From Staphylotrichum longicolle (taxonomy: Eukaryota > Ascomycota > Sordariomycetes > Sordariales > Chaetomiaceae): a DNA stretch of 64,000 bases. Where the stretch lies: contig JAHCVI010000001.1 of the NCBI GenBank assembly GCA_019096155.1, positions 8,494,001 to 8,558,000 on the forward strand, given 5' to 3'. The stretch's first letter is position 1. The number at the start of each line of letters is the position of its first letter. Positions 1 through 11,408 of the stretch are shown in pieces. Both the position numbers and the translations under genes were made by a program. The notes beneath the pieces were generated by a model. That model was given only the letters and a program-made list of their open reading frames with translations, was not told the DNA's origin and did not search any database.

Positions 1-381
1 ACATCGGCGAGGAGCAGCTCCTGAAGGCTTTCTCCTCGGCCGTCCACCATCGCCGCCATCTCGCTGGCCCTCACTTCCCCACCCTGCCGTCCGTCATCCA
101 CCCGCTCAACACACCTACAAGAAGGTGCTTGCCGTTGCCATCGAGACCGACTTCAGCTGGCCCGAGATTGAGGAGCTCAAGGACCGCATTGCCAACCCCG
201 ATGCCTACGCTGCTGCCGCCCCGGCTGCTGCCGCTTCCGGCCCGGCCGAGACCAAGGCTGAGGAGAAGAAGGAGGAGTCTGAGAAGGAGGAGTCCGACGA
301 CGAGGGCTTCGGCGGTCTCTTGTTCGTGCCCCTGTGCTGTTCTTGGTCGAGTACACTGCTAACTTGCGTCACAGCGACTAA
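1..381 (+). CDS. RPP0: 60S acidic ribosomal protein P0, 3' end (partial)
   Basis: This is the C-terminal part of the ribosomal stalk base protein P0, which anchors P1/P2 dimers on the large subunit and helps recruit elongation factors. The visible parts are IGEEQLLKAFSSAV, then VLAVAIETDFSWPEIEELKD, an Ala-rich hinge, an acidic Lys/Glu stretch and the invariant tail GFGGLFD. The tail appears only if an intron at 322-374 (gttcgt..cacag) is removed; it splits the Phe codon and the stop is at 379-381. Between about 50 and 120 the conserved sequence jumps frame at least three times (AV|TIAAISLAL|FPTLPSVIH|YKKVLAV), which is not expected in an essential gene, so sequence errors are likely. The 5' part lies outside the window. 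Confidence 0.9.
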
Positions 382-793
382 ATGTAGCCACTGGGTGATG
401 GTGCTGTTGGACTCGCAATCATGGTTTGTATCCGGTGAAGGTTTCATGGACCTCTCGCCACGGCTACATAGATTGGCTGCGGCTCAATTAAACACTGTGT
501 CTCATGGTCAACACTTGGACTCGTCTTTTGTTAGTTCAAATGCACGTGCTGTGACTCGGCCAGCTGTGTGAACTCAACAACTAAGGTTAGTACCTCTTTT
601 TTTTTAACCCATCACCCCCACCGTGTCGATGATTATGCAAATGATCAAAGAGCTTTTTAACCCTGATTATCATTGATGAAACCCATCACAACACCTATGA
701 GACACTGCCTTCGTTCCTTGCCGATATATTGTACATGTTCTACATGGGGTATCGAGGCTGACCAACTATACAAACAGTGCCGTCCATCCCTTT
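382..793. other. Convergent intergenic region, RPP0 / MSH1
   Basis: The region separates the 3' ends of the P0 gene (+) and MSH1 (-). It should hold both 3' UTRs and polyadenylation signals. A T9-type run near 597-605 is the only visible sequence feature. No coding potential is supported. Confidence 0.6.
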
Positions 794-3700
794 CTATCCT
801 ACAACCGCCACCGAAGCCGGGGCCTTGACAGGCTGCTCCCCTGCCACCCGTGATGAGATGTCGGCCCCTGGATCCTGCAGAACCTGCTGAGCGACCTGGA
901 CTGCCTGCTCCGGCAGTCCAGCCAGGCGCGCCACCTTGAGCGCGTGACTCTGCCTGTTGACTCCCTTGCGCAACTTGTGAACGTAGACAAACCCGCCGTG
1001 CGCATCCTCCTCCACATCCGTGCAGTACATGTCGACGGCCCCGTCGGGCCCGCCATCGCCCACCCTCATCCCGCGCTCCGCCACGAGGTCCGCGATGCCG
1101 TGGAAATGCGTCGCGAACAGCGCGCGGCACTTGTTGACGGTGACCAGGTGGTGCAGCACGGCGAAGGCTACGGCCGTGCCGTCCTCGGGGGTCGTGCCCC
1201 GCCCCACCTCGTCCATGATGACGAAGGACCGCGGCGTCGCCTGCCGCAGGATGGCCGCCGTCTCGAGCATCTCCACCATGAAGGTGCTCTGGTCCTGGTA
1301 CAGGTTGTCGGCCGATCCGACCCGGCTGAAGATGGCGTCGACGATGCCCAGCTCGGCGTAGTCGGCCGGCACGTAGCAGCCGATCTGCGCCAGGATCGTG
1401 ATGAGCGCGTTTTGCCGCAAAAAGGTCGACTTGCCGCCATGTTGGGGCCCGTATCAGCCAGACCCTGCCGCTGTGCCCGCCGTGCCCGCCGTGCCCGCCG
1501 ATGAGGCAGTCGTTGCGCTGGAAGGTGCGGCCTTGCTCGGCGAGCCCGCCCTCGACGGTCGGGTGCCGCCCGCCGATGATGGTGGTCTGCTGCGTGTTAG
1601 TGAGGGTCGGGCGCACGAGGTTCTGCTCCGCGGCGAGGCGGGCGAACGAGGTCGCGATGTCGAGCTCGTCGAGCACGAGGGCGTTGCGCCGCAGCTTGAC
1701 GAGGTTGTGGACGACGCGGGCGCGGAGGGCGCCGAAGACGCGCTGCTCCTCGGCGCGCATCTGCAGGCGCAGCTTGTCGAGGCTCTCCCCGAGGGCGGTC
1801 CATTCGGGCTGGTGGAAGGAACGGGTCGAGCGGCTCGAGGAGAGGGTGCGGGCCGGGATGGCGGGTTGCGTGGTGTCTTTGCCCTTGACGTGGCAGATGT
1901 GGCCAAGTCCCGGGGTCCAGCGGAGGGTGAGGGATGCTGCGCCCAGGCGGGCGCGCAGGGTCTCAGTGAGTTGATCTTTTTCCTGACGAAGGGAGGCGAG
2001 CTGGGCGTGGAGCCGGGAGAGGAGGGCGGAGGCGCCGGGCTTCATGATCCAGACCTCGTTGTCTTCGCCGTAGTGCTCCCTGATGGAAGGGGTCCTCTTT
2101 TTCTTGTTGGTCTTGGTAACGGCGCCTTTGGGGAGCAGCGCGCTGTCTTCCTCGGTCCCCTCTGTCTTGACGATCTCCTGGGCGAGGGCCATCAACTCGC
2201 CTGCTTCGCTGTCCTCGATCTGGTGCTGCTGGACGAGGCCTTCCTCGTCGATGGCGTCGCGGATGCGCTCGGCAAGTTTGCGCGGCTGATCGAGGCTGAT
2301 GCGATCCACCATGGTGGAGAGGCAGTCCTTCTCGGAGCCATCGTTGCTTGGTTGAGCCGAGACAGATGTGCGAAGGAGATCGACTATGTCCTCGGTTGCC
2401 TTGATGGTGTTGGCCAGCCGGAGAAGGTCGTCTGGGTCTCCCCGGTTGAGTGCGAACTTCTGGACAAGACGCTGCGAGTCATGACTCCTGCGGAGGAGGA
2501 CGACGACGGCATCTCGAAGGTCCTCATCATGAATGAAGCGGGAGACCAGTTCCTGCCTGAAGTTGATGACCTCGAGTGATGTCGAGGGTGCGCCTGTGTC
2601 GCGTTAGCCACCGCCCACGCCGTCCGGTAACAGAAGAATCCTACTGAGCCATTCGTTCAGGAGCCTGGCGCCACTCTTGGTCACGGTTCGTCTGATGGCA
2701 TGGAGCAGGCTTCCCCTGAAAGCGGCGTCCCTTATGGTCTGTTTAATTTCCAGCGAGCGCATGCTATTCTTGTCGATATTCATGATGGCCATGTTCTCGT
2801 GACGCTGCGGTGGCTGCAGCTTCATGCTTAGTCCCTGCAGCCTGTCCCTGACGTAATGGAGCAGGAGGCTTCCCGCTTGCACTTCGCTATCTGTGAACAT
2901 GTCGACCGTCTGGGCCGGTATCTCCGACTCTAACAATGGCCCCCAGTCGGAGAGCTCCCGCAGCTCGCCCTGGGGCGAGTAGGTTACGGAGTACCTTTCC
3001 TCCTTGAGGATGGACAGGAGGGCATTGTCCTGGCGCGACTCTAGCGCCTTGTCGAGGACTATCTCCCGAGGAGATACCCGCGAGAAGACGGAGCCCAGCG
3101 ACGCTAGAGTCGTTGGCTGCGTGAAGAAATAGCCGGTCGACAGATCCAGCCATGCCAGGCCTATACGAGCCGGAGGATTATTGGCGGGCTCCGGTGCCTC
3201 TGTGGCAGGCAGGTCGTCTTGGCATCCCACATCATCCGATGTCGCCGGCCCGGGCAGGTGAACAGCCATGACATAGTTGTTTGCATAGGGGTCCATGAAG
3301 TTCTCATCGATGAGGGTGCCTGGCGTGACGATACGGGTCACTCTGCGGCTGTGCATCAAACCACCCGACTTGACCTTGTCCGAGGGATCGTTGGGAAACT
3401 CTTCGGCAATGGCCACATGGCGGCTGAGATCTTGGACGAGAATCTTGAGGAAGCGGTCCAGCTGGAAGAAGGGAAAGCCGGCCTGGCAGCGAGAGAAGCC
3501 ATCAGAATGCCAGTGAACAGGAGCAGCGGGTCACGGTGCGGGCACAGAACAATACCATTGGGACTGGGCCGGCGCTTGTCTTCTTCTGTGCAACCTTGAG
3601 GTTGAGCAGCGGGCCGTACTCGTCAGCGTGCTCAAAGTACAGCTCGTAGAAGCCACCGACACGTGTCAGCAGGACGCAGTTGTCAAACTTCTGCATGTTG

Positions 3701-4053
3701 CGGCGTGCCTGCAGCACGACAGTCGGGTATGCGGGCTCATCTTGCTCGGCTGGCAGCGGGTCGGGTGGTGCGACCATGCCCTGAGGCAGCTCATCGAGCG
3801 CAACCACGGTCCGTGTTTTCTTGCCGCGGCGGTGGACGAGCGGGAGGTGTCGCAGCTGGAGACGTGGTGGCCGCGCTGCGAGAGGTCCAGGCCCGCGATG
3901 CCCGCCGGAAGGGAGCGAAAACAAGGCTGTGGTTACATTCCGTCGACCAGACCCGCCGAGGGTGGCGGGACTCAGGCGCGGCAGTGGACGAGGAGAGGAG
4001 CCGAGACACGCTATCCAAGGGCGCGGGACGGGTACTGAGCGCGGGGGAAGCAT
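794..4053 (-). CDS. MSH1: Mitochondrial DNA mismatch repair protein MSH1 (MutS homologue), frame broken in Walker A
   Basis: MutS-family ATPase that maintains mitochondrial DNA. Exon 1 is about 4053-3556, exon 2 3482-2645 and exon 3 2593-794; introns 3555-3483 and 2644-2594 are both GT-AG. The N-terminus is basic and could be a mitochondrial presequence. The mismatch-recognition domain shows TRVGGFYELYFEHADEYGPLL, with the Phe-x-Glu element. Exon 2 carries GTLIDENFMDPYANNY and IGLAWLDLSTGYFF (connector domain). Exon 3 has IIGGRHPTVE and then the P-loop and Walker B (VIMDEVGRGTTPEDGTA), ending ATHFHG. The P-loop bases read atacgggccccaacatggcgg, where the family expects ITGPNMGGKST. The reading frame moves here, consistent with two missing bases around 1441-1458. 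The start at 4053 (MLPPRSV) is a choice; the same frame is open for 30 bases further upstream. Confidence 0.9.
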
Positions 4054-5897
4054 CAAATTATGGCCTGTTCGGGGGCCCCTCAACGTCGGAGGATGGTGGG
4101 TTCGTGACGTTGAGGCTCCGCGTCGTTGAATATCTTCGGAGTCGCTGACCAGACGTTACAGGACCCGACAACGTGATGTCGAAAAAAACAAGGAATGCGC
4201 GAGTCCCGACCGTGCAGACGCGGCAGCGGGAAGGGCACAAAAGTGCCCAAGCTGGGGACTTGGCGTGCGGGTGGCTCCACAACAGCGTGTTGGAAACCAC
4301 AGAAAACCCACTGAGGTGTGACCGGGACGAGAGGGTCCATGTTCGTGGCGTCTGGGGTTAGGGTCGACCGTGTGGGGAGCCAAGAATCAAGTGTTCTTTT
4401 GTCCTCGTGTATGGGATGATCCGGTTCGCCTCCCAAGAAAAGAAAAGGCGAAAACCTGCCCAAAAAGAGCAGGCAGGGAGCAGAACAGGTGCAATGCATG
4501 CATTCAGCCCTACGAAAAGGAGTCGGGACACCTTGCCGTCCTCGACCTCGCTCCTGCCGCAAGTTGCCCAAGTCCTCGCGATCACTCGCGATCGCTCTTG
4601 CACCCATCAGGCGGCGGCCACGGCTGAGGCTTGCCCCACTGACCAGGCTGGTCTCGCTTCGGGCTGGGCATGGGACCACTTGCGATCTCAATCGGCCGGT
4701 TCTTGAAAAGTGCGAATCATGCGCATCACCGCCCTCGATCCTCGAATTTATCCCACTGCGCGGCTGACGAGAACAGGGAAAATACGGCAGAGAATTGGGA
4801 TCGATGGAATTGATGGAATCATGATGTTCCGAAATGGGTCTTGATAACACAACTGATTAACGTTACCCGCCGAGCAGCGGGAACACGGAGCAGAGCACGC
4901 TGACAACGGGGCCCTGGCGAGCCTGAGCGAGTTTGGGCAGGGCGAGACAGGCCCATCGGTGCCCGTGTCCTCTTCTCCCCAAAGTCGCAACCAAGGCAAC
5001 CCAGATTCAGGCGGCAGATCGATGGAGATTCGATGGAGACAAGCGGCAGCTGCAGACCAGTGGCCCCTTTTCCACAATTGCCAGAGGTGCGAGCCGTTGC
5101 GAAGCGGGCGAGCCAATGGCGCGGCGTGACGTTCCTGGGCATGATTCAAGGGTGGCCCGATCTTGCTCTCGGCCTGGACGCGCCGGCGGTGGCCATTTGC
5201 CAGACACCGTCGGTATCGGCCGATTTGGAGCTGGTTCTGCCATCATACCCACGTCTCCCGCCCGTCTCTCAGCCCATTTTCGCCAGCTCCGCCTGCCACC
5301 CCCCGCCTGAAGGAGCCTATTCCCCCGCTCCGACTGGCTCGTCTGAAGTGCCCTGCTGCCCGGTTCCAGGCCTTTGACATGGCGATTGTGGAGAAGGCCG
5401 GGTCGCCCGCCCAACAGGTCCGGGCCTGCCACCTGTACCCGGCGCTGCGTGGCCGCGATCGTCAGGTCCCGAGGTTTGTTGCCAGATGCTGATGAACCCA
5501 CTTAATCTAGGTCGACACGCAGGAGGCCGTTGGCCCCCGGCCCGTAGCGTTGGATGGGACCTTGGGGATGAGGGTGTGCCAGGAGAGCTTGGTATAAAGA
5601 ACTCTCCTTCTCGGCCGCCCCCAACCCCTGCCCCCCCTTTTTGGATCCGTTTCCATCTTTTGCCCGTGTTGTTGTCAGCGGCTTACACACATGAACACAT
5701 TCCATACACGCCCAGCTTCTTACACACACCTTAGCGAGACACGCCACATATACTCGTGCCCACGCCATAAATCCGGCCCGCTGCAGTAGCAAAAGTCGTT
5801 TTGCAGCCAGTTTCCGAAAGTTCCGCGAGAAGCTCTGTGAAGAGAGAATAAGACCAGACTTACCTCCTTTATCTCCGAACTCTCCAACATCTCGGCC
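4054..5897. other. Divergent intergenic region, MSH1 / gene 5898
   Basis: About 1.8 kb between the 5' ends of two divergent genes. It probably holds both promoters and a leader for the 5898 gene. Open frames here match no known family and overlap on both strands, so none is annotated. A TATAAA at 5593-5598, about 300 bp before the next ATG, is the clearest promoter-like site. CT-rich sequence follows it. Confidence 0.55.
5593..5598 (+). promoter_or_regulatory. Candidate TATA box
   Basis: The sequence ggtataaagaactc lies about 300 bp upstream of the ATG at 5898 and is followed by CT-rich DNA typical of fungal transcription start regions. The position is plausible for this gene, but no transcript evidence is available. 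Confidence 0.4.
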
Positions 5898-7083
5898 ATG
5901 GCGACGACATCTGTACCATTACCCTTCAAAGCTCAGATTCCCGTCACTCCTCCCCCAGAACTCCAAATGTTCTCGAAGGGCTTCCCTCCACAAATTCCGC
6001 AACCCTACACTCAGGGGATGTATCAGACAACAAAACCAACAATGGCCCCTTCCAACCTCAAAGACCAACAACCAACACAACAACCATCTCGCCCATCACA
6101 ACCTTTACAAACCTCGGTCAAAACCGACCCTCTCGCCACCCTCCCTTCAAAACACAACAACAACAACAAAAAACAACATGAAGCACAACCACAACCACAA
6201 ACACAACCGCAACCGCAACCCATTCCCACGCCGCACTCCACACCGACCCCGCCACCTCCGCCGCCGCGGCGGCCGCGGCTGCCGCAGCCATCGACCCCGC
6301 TACATCGCCATGGCGTCGCGCATCGCCAGCTACTACCAGCAGCGGTGCCAGGCGGTGGCCAACTTCCAGCAGCAGCGGTGCCAGGCGTGGCGGGCGCGCA
6401 GCGCCAAAAGTGCCAGGAGATGATGCAGGCCGCGACCGTCATCGTGGCGTGGTACATCCGCGACCGGATCGCGCGGCGGCGGCGCCGGCAGAAGCGCGCC
6501 TTCAAGCGGGGGTGGCCGCGCGGACGGCCGTCGCGGCGGCGGCCAAGGCCGGTGGTGCCGGGCGAGGGGGCGGGGAGCGGCGCCGGCAGGGTGACCAAGG
6601 GGGAGGCGGTGCGGAGGTGGGTCATGGGCGTGCCGATTGCGGGTGGTGGCAAGGAGGAAGGGGCCCGATCACGCTCGGCAGGGAGATGCCGCGGGATCGG
6701 GACGAGGTGGATTTCGATATGGACCGGGAGGTGCCCGCGGACAAGGACACGCAGTTGTTCCATGTGGCGGACAACCTGATCAAGAGCCATCTGGCGAGGA
6801 TCGATGTGCCGCTGCTTGGGTGCTGTCTTTTGACGAGAGCGAGAGCGAGAGTGAGAGCGACTTCATGGATTATGAGGACTACGAGGAGGAGGAGGAAGAG
6901 GAGGAGGAGGAAGATTATGAAGAGGATGAAGGGGGTGAGGCGAACGGCGAGCAAAAGGGGTATGGTGATGGCGAGGCGAGGGGGCGTGCGAAGGAAGACA
7001 CTTTGGGTTCTACCTCCAAGGAGGCTCAGTTGGGGACGACAACGAAGGGCAGCCGCAAGCGCTCGAGCAGTTGCATTTCATGA
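5898..7083 (+). CDS. Uncharacterised fungal protein with Gln/Pro-rich N-terminus and acidic C-terminus, several frameshifts
   Basis: I recognise no function. The start ATG at 5898 sits after a long leader (gccATGg context). The N-terminal ~110 residues are rich in Pro, Gln and Asn with QPQP repeats. After a Pro/Ala tract comes a conserved-looking helical block (MASRIASYYQQRCQAVANFQ, then CQEMMQAATVIVAWYIRDRI and a basic run RRRRRQKRAFKRG). It is followed by a segment beginning REMPRDRDEVDFDMDRE, then an ESESESE/poly-Glu region and the tail SRKRSSSCIS. These blocks lie in different frames. Shifts fall near 6258-6265, 6300, 6388 (tggcgggcg where tgggcgggcg restores frame), between 6500 and 6690, and near 6820. 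The gene is either badly called or a pseudogene; the former fits the rest of the window. Confidence 0.65.
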
Positions 7084-8111
7084 TGGGGTGGTTTGGGGAT
7101 ATGGTTCATTGGGAGGGGCGTCACGGAGCACATTGTATGGGGCATATGTTTATACCATTCCATTCCATGACTAGAACTTTTGCAAGCAACAGCAACCTGA
7201 TTCGACTCTGCACGTTTTGTTACTTCTGAGTGGCGTGCAACTGTTTCTCGATGTCGGACTGGAAAAGTTGTACCAGTGTCGTGACATATCACTTCAGAAC
7301 CCCACCTGGGCTGACTGTAAGCCGAAGCCTCCATGGTGAGCTCCATCAACACTCGGCAAAGTACTCACAGATGACTACCGAGCGAGAGTGGTGCTGAGTT
7401 GAAGGATTTTAAGACTTTTCATATTCGACGGCGACCCTGGGAGTGGTAAAATTGGGTGCCTGACCGCGCTGAATGACCCAGCGTGTAACCAGGTCTCAGG
7501 GCTCAGGGGAGTTGGAACAGGTGAACTGGTGGTGATCGACGTTTCCCCGACCTCACCTTGAGCTCACCTCATGATCTGGTGGGGTTGTGCACAGAGATAC
7601 GACCCCGCTCTGATTGGCTTGTCTGACTGGCAGCATTTGCGGGGAACCGGGACGCAGCTGCTGTTCTTGGTACCACATCCTTGTCAGCCGCCCTGGCAGG
7701 CAGGGGCCACCGCCGTGATCACCAGATCCGGGTGCATCCGTTAACCAACCACCTGCATGCCCTCGAGGTGCCCTGTGCTACTGTCCGTTATTTACACTGT
7801 TTCACTTCGGCACCTGCCCTGCCTAGGTATCCAGCTTTGCTGTCTTGATCTCGTTCTGAAAGAAAACACGTCCCAACTCCAAGACTTGATTCTGTACTAA
7901 AGGCTACTTAAGACCAGCCCAGCCCCCAGCAGCTCCTGGATTGAGCGCGGAGAAGAGGACAAGGTCCCGCCCCGTCGGTTTCAAGCCAAGTCCCAATTGG
8001 AGACATAGTTCCAGCCACTTCCACCTTGCTTCACCCACTCTCACGGTCTCACCGCTGTTGCTGCCCGCATCCTCCATCCTCCCCCAAACTCAACCCGACG
8101 ACGTCAACACG
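7084..8111. other. Intergenic region upstream of AMS1
   Basis: About 1 kb containing the 3' UTR of the 5898 gene and the promoter and leader of AMS1. An inverted CCAAT motif (ATTGG, 7613-7617) lies about 500 bp before the AMS1 start. The AMS1 frame is open upstream to about 7941, but has no ATG there. Nothing else is supported. Confidence 0.55.
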
Positions 8112-11100
8112 ATGGGTGGCGAGACTCGAGCCCAGAAGGGCCCTTGGAGCGACTACCCTCTTCGGGCCCCCAAGCCCGTGGGCCAGATGATCTCCAAAAT
8201 CTACAGGGACCGCATCAACCAGTTCTATTCCGGCGGCCAATATGACCACCAGAACCTGCGCGCCATGATGAACGAGGCCGTTGTCGAGGGCGAGCCCCAC
8301 GTTACGCTCTCGGTCTGGCACGCCCCGGGCCAGTCCAGGCCTACTTTCAAAGACGCCACGTCTCACGAGTTCAAGCACACGGCTGTAGGCGAGTGGTTCG
8401 GCCCGTCCTGGACAACCCACTGGTTCAAGGTTGTGTTGAAGGTGCCCAAAGAACTCCGGGACAAGAGGCTGCTCGAGCTCCACTGGGACGCCAACAACGA
8501 GGGATTGGTGTGGGATGAGCACGGCCACCCACTCCAGGGCCTCACAGGCGGCGGCGAGCGTGTCGAGTGGATCTTGCCAGACTCGTTCCGCGACGGGGAG
8601 GAGCACACCATATACATCGAGATGGCCTGCAACGGCATGTTTGGCAACGCCCCTGGAGGAGACAGCATCCAGCCCCCAGACCCAAACAAGTACTTCAGGC
8701 TGGATCGAGCCGAGATTGTTGCTGTTGACCCTGACGCCCGCCAGCTCTACATCGACATCTGGATCATTGGTGATGCCGCCAGGGAGTTTCCCCAGGATTC
8801 CTGGGAGCAGCACAAGGCGCTCAAGACGTGCAATGAGATTATTGAAACCTTTGAGCTCGGCAACCGCGAGTCACTGAAGGCGTGCCGCGAAATTGCCCAA
8901 GACTACCTGGGAACCAAGGTAAACTCGGCCGAGGTGTATAAGAGTGGCAAAGAGCCCGTCGTCTTTGGCATTGGACACTGTCACATCGACAGCTGCTGGC
9001 TTTGGCCTTTCGCCGAGACCAAGCGAAAGGTGGCGAGGTCCTGGTCTAACCAGTGCGATCTGATGGACCGATACCCCGAGCTCAACTTTGCTTGCTCCCA
9101 GGCCCAGCAGTACAAGTGGCTCAAGGAACTATACCCGTCTGTCTTTGAGCGGGTCAAGAAGAAGGTCGCCGAGGGTCGTTTCCATCCCATTGGAGGCAGT
9201 TGGGTGGAACACGATACCAACATGCCCAGCGGCGAGTCGCTGGTCCGTCAGTTCTTGTACGGCCAGCGCTTCTATGAGAGCAATTTCGGGAGCCGTTGCC
9301 AGACCTTTTGGCTTCCTGACACTTTCGGATACTCGAGCCAGCTTCCTCAGCTCTGCCGTCTCTCGGGCATGACACGCTTCCTCACACAGAAGCTCAGCTG
9401 GAACAACATCAACAGGTTCCCTCATACGACCTTCAACTGGGTTGCTCTTGACGGGTCCCAAGTCATCTGTCACATGCCACCATCCGAAACCTACACGGCG
9501 GAAGCCCACTTCGGCGACGTCAAGCGAAGCATGTCGCAGCACAAGTCCCTGGACGAGGACGCGACATCGCTTCTTGTTTTTGGCAAGGGTGATGGAGGTG
9601 GCGGTCCTACTTGGCAGCACCTGGAGAAGCTTCGTCGGTGTCGTGGTATCAGCGACACTGTCGGTCCTGCCCCCCGCGTCCACATGGGTAACTCGGTCGA
9701 CGATTTCTTTGACAAGCTCGAACGGAAGGCCGACTCGTTGGTGACTTGGTTTGGCGAGCTGTATTTCGAGTTGCACCGTGGAACGTACACGACCCAGGGG
9801 ACCAACAAGCGTAACAACCGCAGAGCTGAGGCTGTGCTTCGAGATTTGGAACTGCTGGCTACGATTGCATCCATCAAGGATGAGTCGCACAAGTATCCGA
9901 AAAAGGAGTTTGATTCCATGTGGGAGAAGGTGCTCCTCTGCCAGTTCCACGACTGTCTCCCAGGCAGCTCCATCGAGATGGCTTACCGCGAGTCGGACGA
10001 GGCAAGTTGTATTTATCTCATCAAGCCCCAACGATCACTAACAGTGTACAATCAGATGTACGCCGAGGTCTTCAAGACCGCCGAGGGCATCCTCAAGGAC
10101 ATTTCCGAGGACTTAGGCCTCGCCCAAGCCCACACCACCACCGTCGCTGAAGGAATCGCCCTGAACACGCTGCCGTGGCACCGCAAGGAAATCATCGATA
10201 TCTCCGAGCACGAGGCTGCTGTGGCCTGCGGGAATGGCCCCTTGATGAAGCTGCGGACCTTGAAAGCGAGTCAAGACAACCCCCTCGTCTCTGTCAAACA
10301 AGTCTCCAAGGGTGTATTTGTGCTTGAAAATGATCAACTCAGGGTCAAGGTGGAAGCCGGTGTCATCACATCGCTCTATGACAGGACAGAACAGCGTGAG
10401 GTCATCCCCAAGGGGCAGAAAGCCAACCAGTACGTCATCTTCGACGACAAGCCCTTGTACTGGCAGGCCTGGGACGTCGAGGTCTACCACCTTGACACCC
10501 GCAAGCCTCTCAACTCCAGCGAGACAAAGATCCACGAGGAGAAGAAACACCGCGTCAGCGTCGTCACCCACACCAAGATCAGCGACAAGTCTTCCATCAA
10601 GACCGTCATCAGCCTCGGCGCCGCCATGCCGGGTCAGCAATCCCACATTGAAGTTTCGAGCAAAGTCGAGTGGCACGAAACCATGAAGTTCCTCAAGGTC
10701 GAGTTCCCCGTCGACATCCGCAACACGGAAGCCAGCTACGAGACGCAGTTCGGCGTCGTCAAGCGGCCGACCCACTACAACACCTCGTGGGACATGGCCA
10801 AGTTCGAGGTCTGCTCCCACCGCTTCGCCGACCTCTCGGAGCATGGCTACGGCGTCTCGATCCTCAACGACTCCAAGTACGGCTTCGCCACCGCCGGCAA
10901 CGTCATGCGCCTCTCGCTGTTGCGCAGCCCCAAGGCCCCCGACGCCCACGCCGACATGGGCACCCACCACATCCGCTGGGCCATCCTCCCGCACCAGGGC
11001 GCGCTGTCGCACGTCACGGTCCGCAGGGCCTTCGAGTTCAACAACCCCCTCAAACTCTGCGCCGCGACCTCCCCCGCCGCGCTGGCCAGCCTCTCGGGCC

Positions 11101-11408
11101 CGCCCGTGTATCTGACAAAGGACTCGAGCCCGGCCTTGGTCCTCGACACGGTCAAGCGCGGCGAGGACGACGAGGACGTGTCGCGCGGGGAGCTGCCCGT
11201 CAAGGAAGGGCGGAGCGTCATCTTGCGCATCTACGACAGCCTCGGCGGGAGGGCGCGGGGCACGGTGGCCACGACGTGGGACGTCGAGCGGGTGTGCAAG
11301 GTCAACCTGCTGGAGGATGAGCTGGAGGAGGTTGTGATTGAGGACGGAAGATTCGATATCGACTTGCGGCCGTTTGAGGTCGCGTCCTTCAAGTTGCAGT
11401 TGGCCTAG
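8112..11408 (+). CDS. AMS1: Vacuolar/cytosolic alpha-mannosidase (GH38)
   Basis: Class II alpha-mannosidase that degrades free oligomannosides; the yeast homologue is delivered to the vacuole by selective autophagy. The predicted product is 1080 residues, the usual length for fungal Ams1, and has no signal peptide. An N-terminal beta domain precedes the GH38 catalytic domain. Metal-binding GHCHIDSCWLWP lies near residues 289-299. The nucleophile Asp403 sits in FWLPDTFGYSSQLPQ. A further His/Asp site is in CQFHDCLPGSSIEM (about residues 615-628). The C-terminal beta domains end in SFKLQLA. The start is the ATG at 8112. An 18-codon stretch (ASCIYLIKPQRS...) that breaks the conserved YRESDE|MYAEVFKTAE junction is best read as an in-frame 54-bp intron, 10002-10055, beginning gcaagt and ending atcag with a cactaac branch site, that is, a GC-AG intron. 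Confidence 0.96.
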   Translation: MGGETRAQKGPWSDYPLRAPKPVGQMISKIYRDRINQFYSGGQYDHQNLRAMMNEAVVEGEPHVTLSVWHAPGQSRPTFKDATSHEFKHTAVGEWFGPSWTTHWFKVVLKVPKELRDKRLLELHWDANNEGLVWDEHGHPLQGLTGGGERVEWILPDSFRDGEEHTIYIEMACNGMFGNAPGGDSIQPPDPNKYFRLDRAEIVAVDPDARQLYIDIWIIGDAAREFPQDSWEQHKALKTCNEIIETFELGNRESLKACREIAQDYLGTKVNSAEVYKSGKEPVVFGIGHCHIDSCWLWPFAETKRKVARSWSNQCDLMDRYPELNFACSQAQQYKWLKELYPSVFERVKKKVAEGRFHPIGGSWVEHDTNMPSGESLVRQFLYGQRFYESNFGSRCQTFWLPDTFGYSSQLPQLCRLSGMTRFLTQKLSWNNINRFPHTTFNWVALDGSQVICHMPPSETYTAEAHFGDVKRSMSQHKSLDEDATSLLVFGKGDGGGGPTWQHLEKLRRCRGISDTVGPAPRVHMGNSVDDFFDKLERKADSLVTWFGELYFELHRGTYTTQGTNKRNNRRAEAVLRDLELLATIASIKDESHKYPKKEFDSMWEKVLLCQFHDCLPGSSIEMAYRESDEASCIYLIKPQRSLTVYNQMYAEVFKTAEGILKDISEDLGLAQAHTTTVAEGIALNTLPWHRKEIIDISEHEAAVACGNGPLMKLRTLKASQDNPLVSVKQVSKGVFVLENDQLRVKVEAGVITSLYDRTEQREVIPKGQKANQYVIFDDKPLYWQAWDVEVYHLDTRKPLNSSETKIHEEKKHRVSVVTHTKISDKSSIKTVISLGAAMPGQQSHIEVSSKVEWHETMKFLKVEFPVDIRNTEASYETQFGVVKRPTHYNTSWDMAKFEVCSHRFADLSEHGYGVSILNDSKYGFATAGNVMRLSLLRSPKAPDAHADMGTHHIRWAILPHQGALSHVTVRRAFEFNNPLKLCAATSPAALASLSGPPVYLTKDSSPALVLDTVKRGEDDEDVSRGELPVKEGRSVILRIYDSLGGRARGTVATTWDVERVCKVNLLEDELEEVVIEDGRFDIDLRPFEVASFKLQLA
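10002..10055 (+). other. Probable GC-AG intron in AMS1
   Basis: The donor is GAG|GCAAGT, the consensus for GC-AG introns. The branch-like cactaac lies at 10036-10042 and the acceptor is atcag at 10051-10055. The segment is 54 bp, so it keeps frame and has no stop. Only removal of the segment gives the conserved mannosidase sequence, so a naive gene call would add 18 foreign residues. Confidence 0.75.

Noticed and set aside
1398..2579. 393-codon plus-strand open frame
   Set aside because: It is antisense to MSH1 exon 3; its sequence is low-complexity Glu/Gly/Leu and matches nothing.
10113..11012. 299-codon minus-strand frame inside AMS1
   Set aside because: Antisense shadow; the AMS1 frame is supported by catalytic motifs over its whole length.
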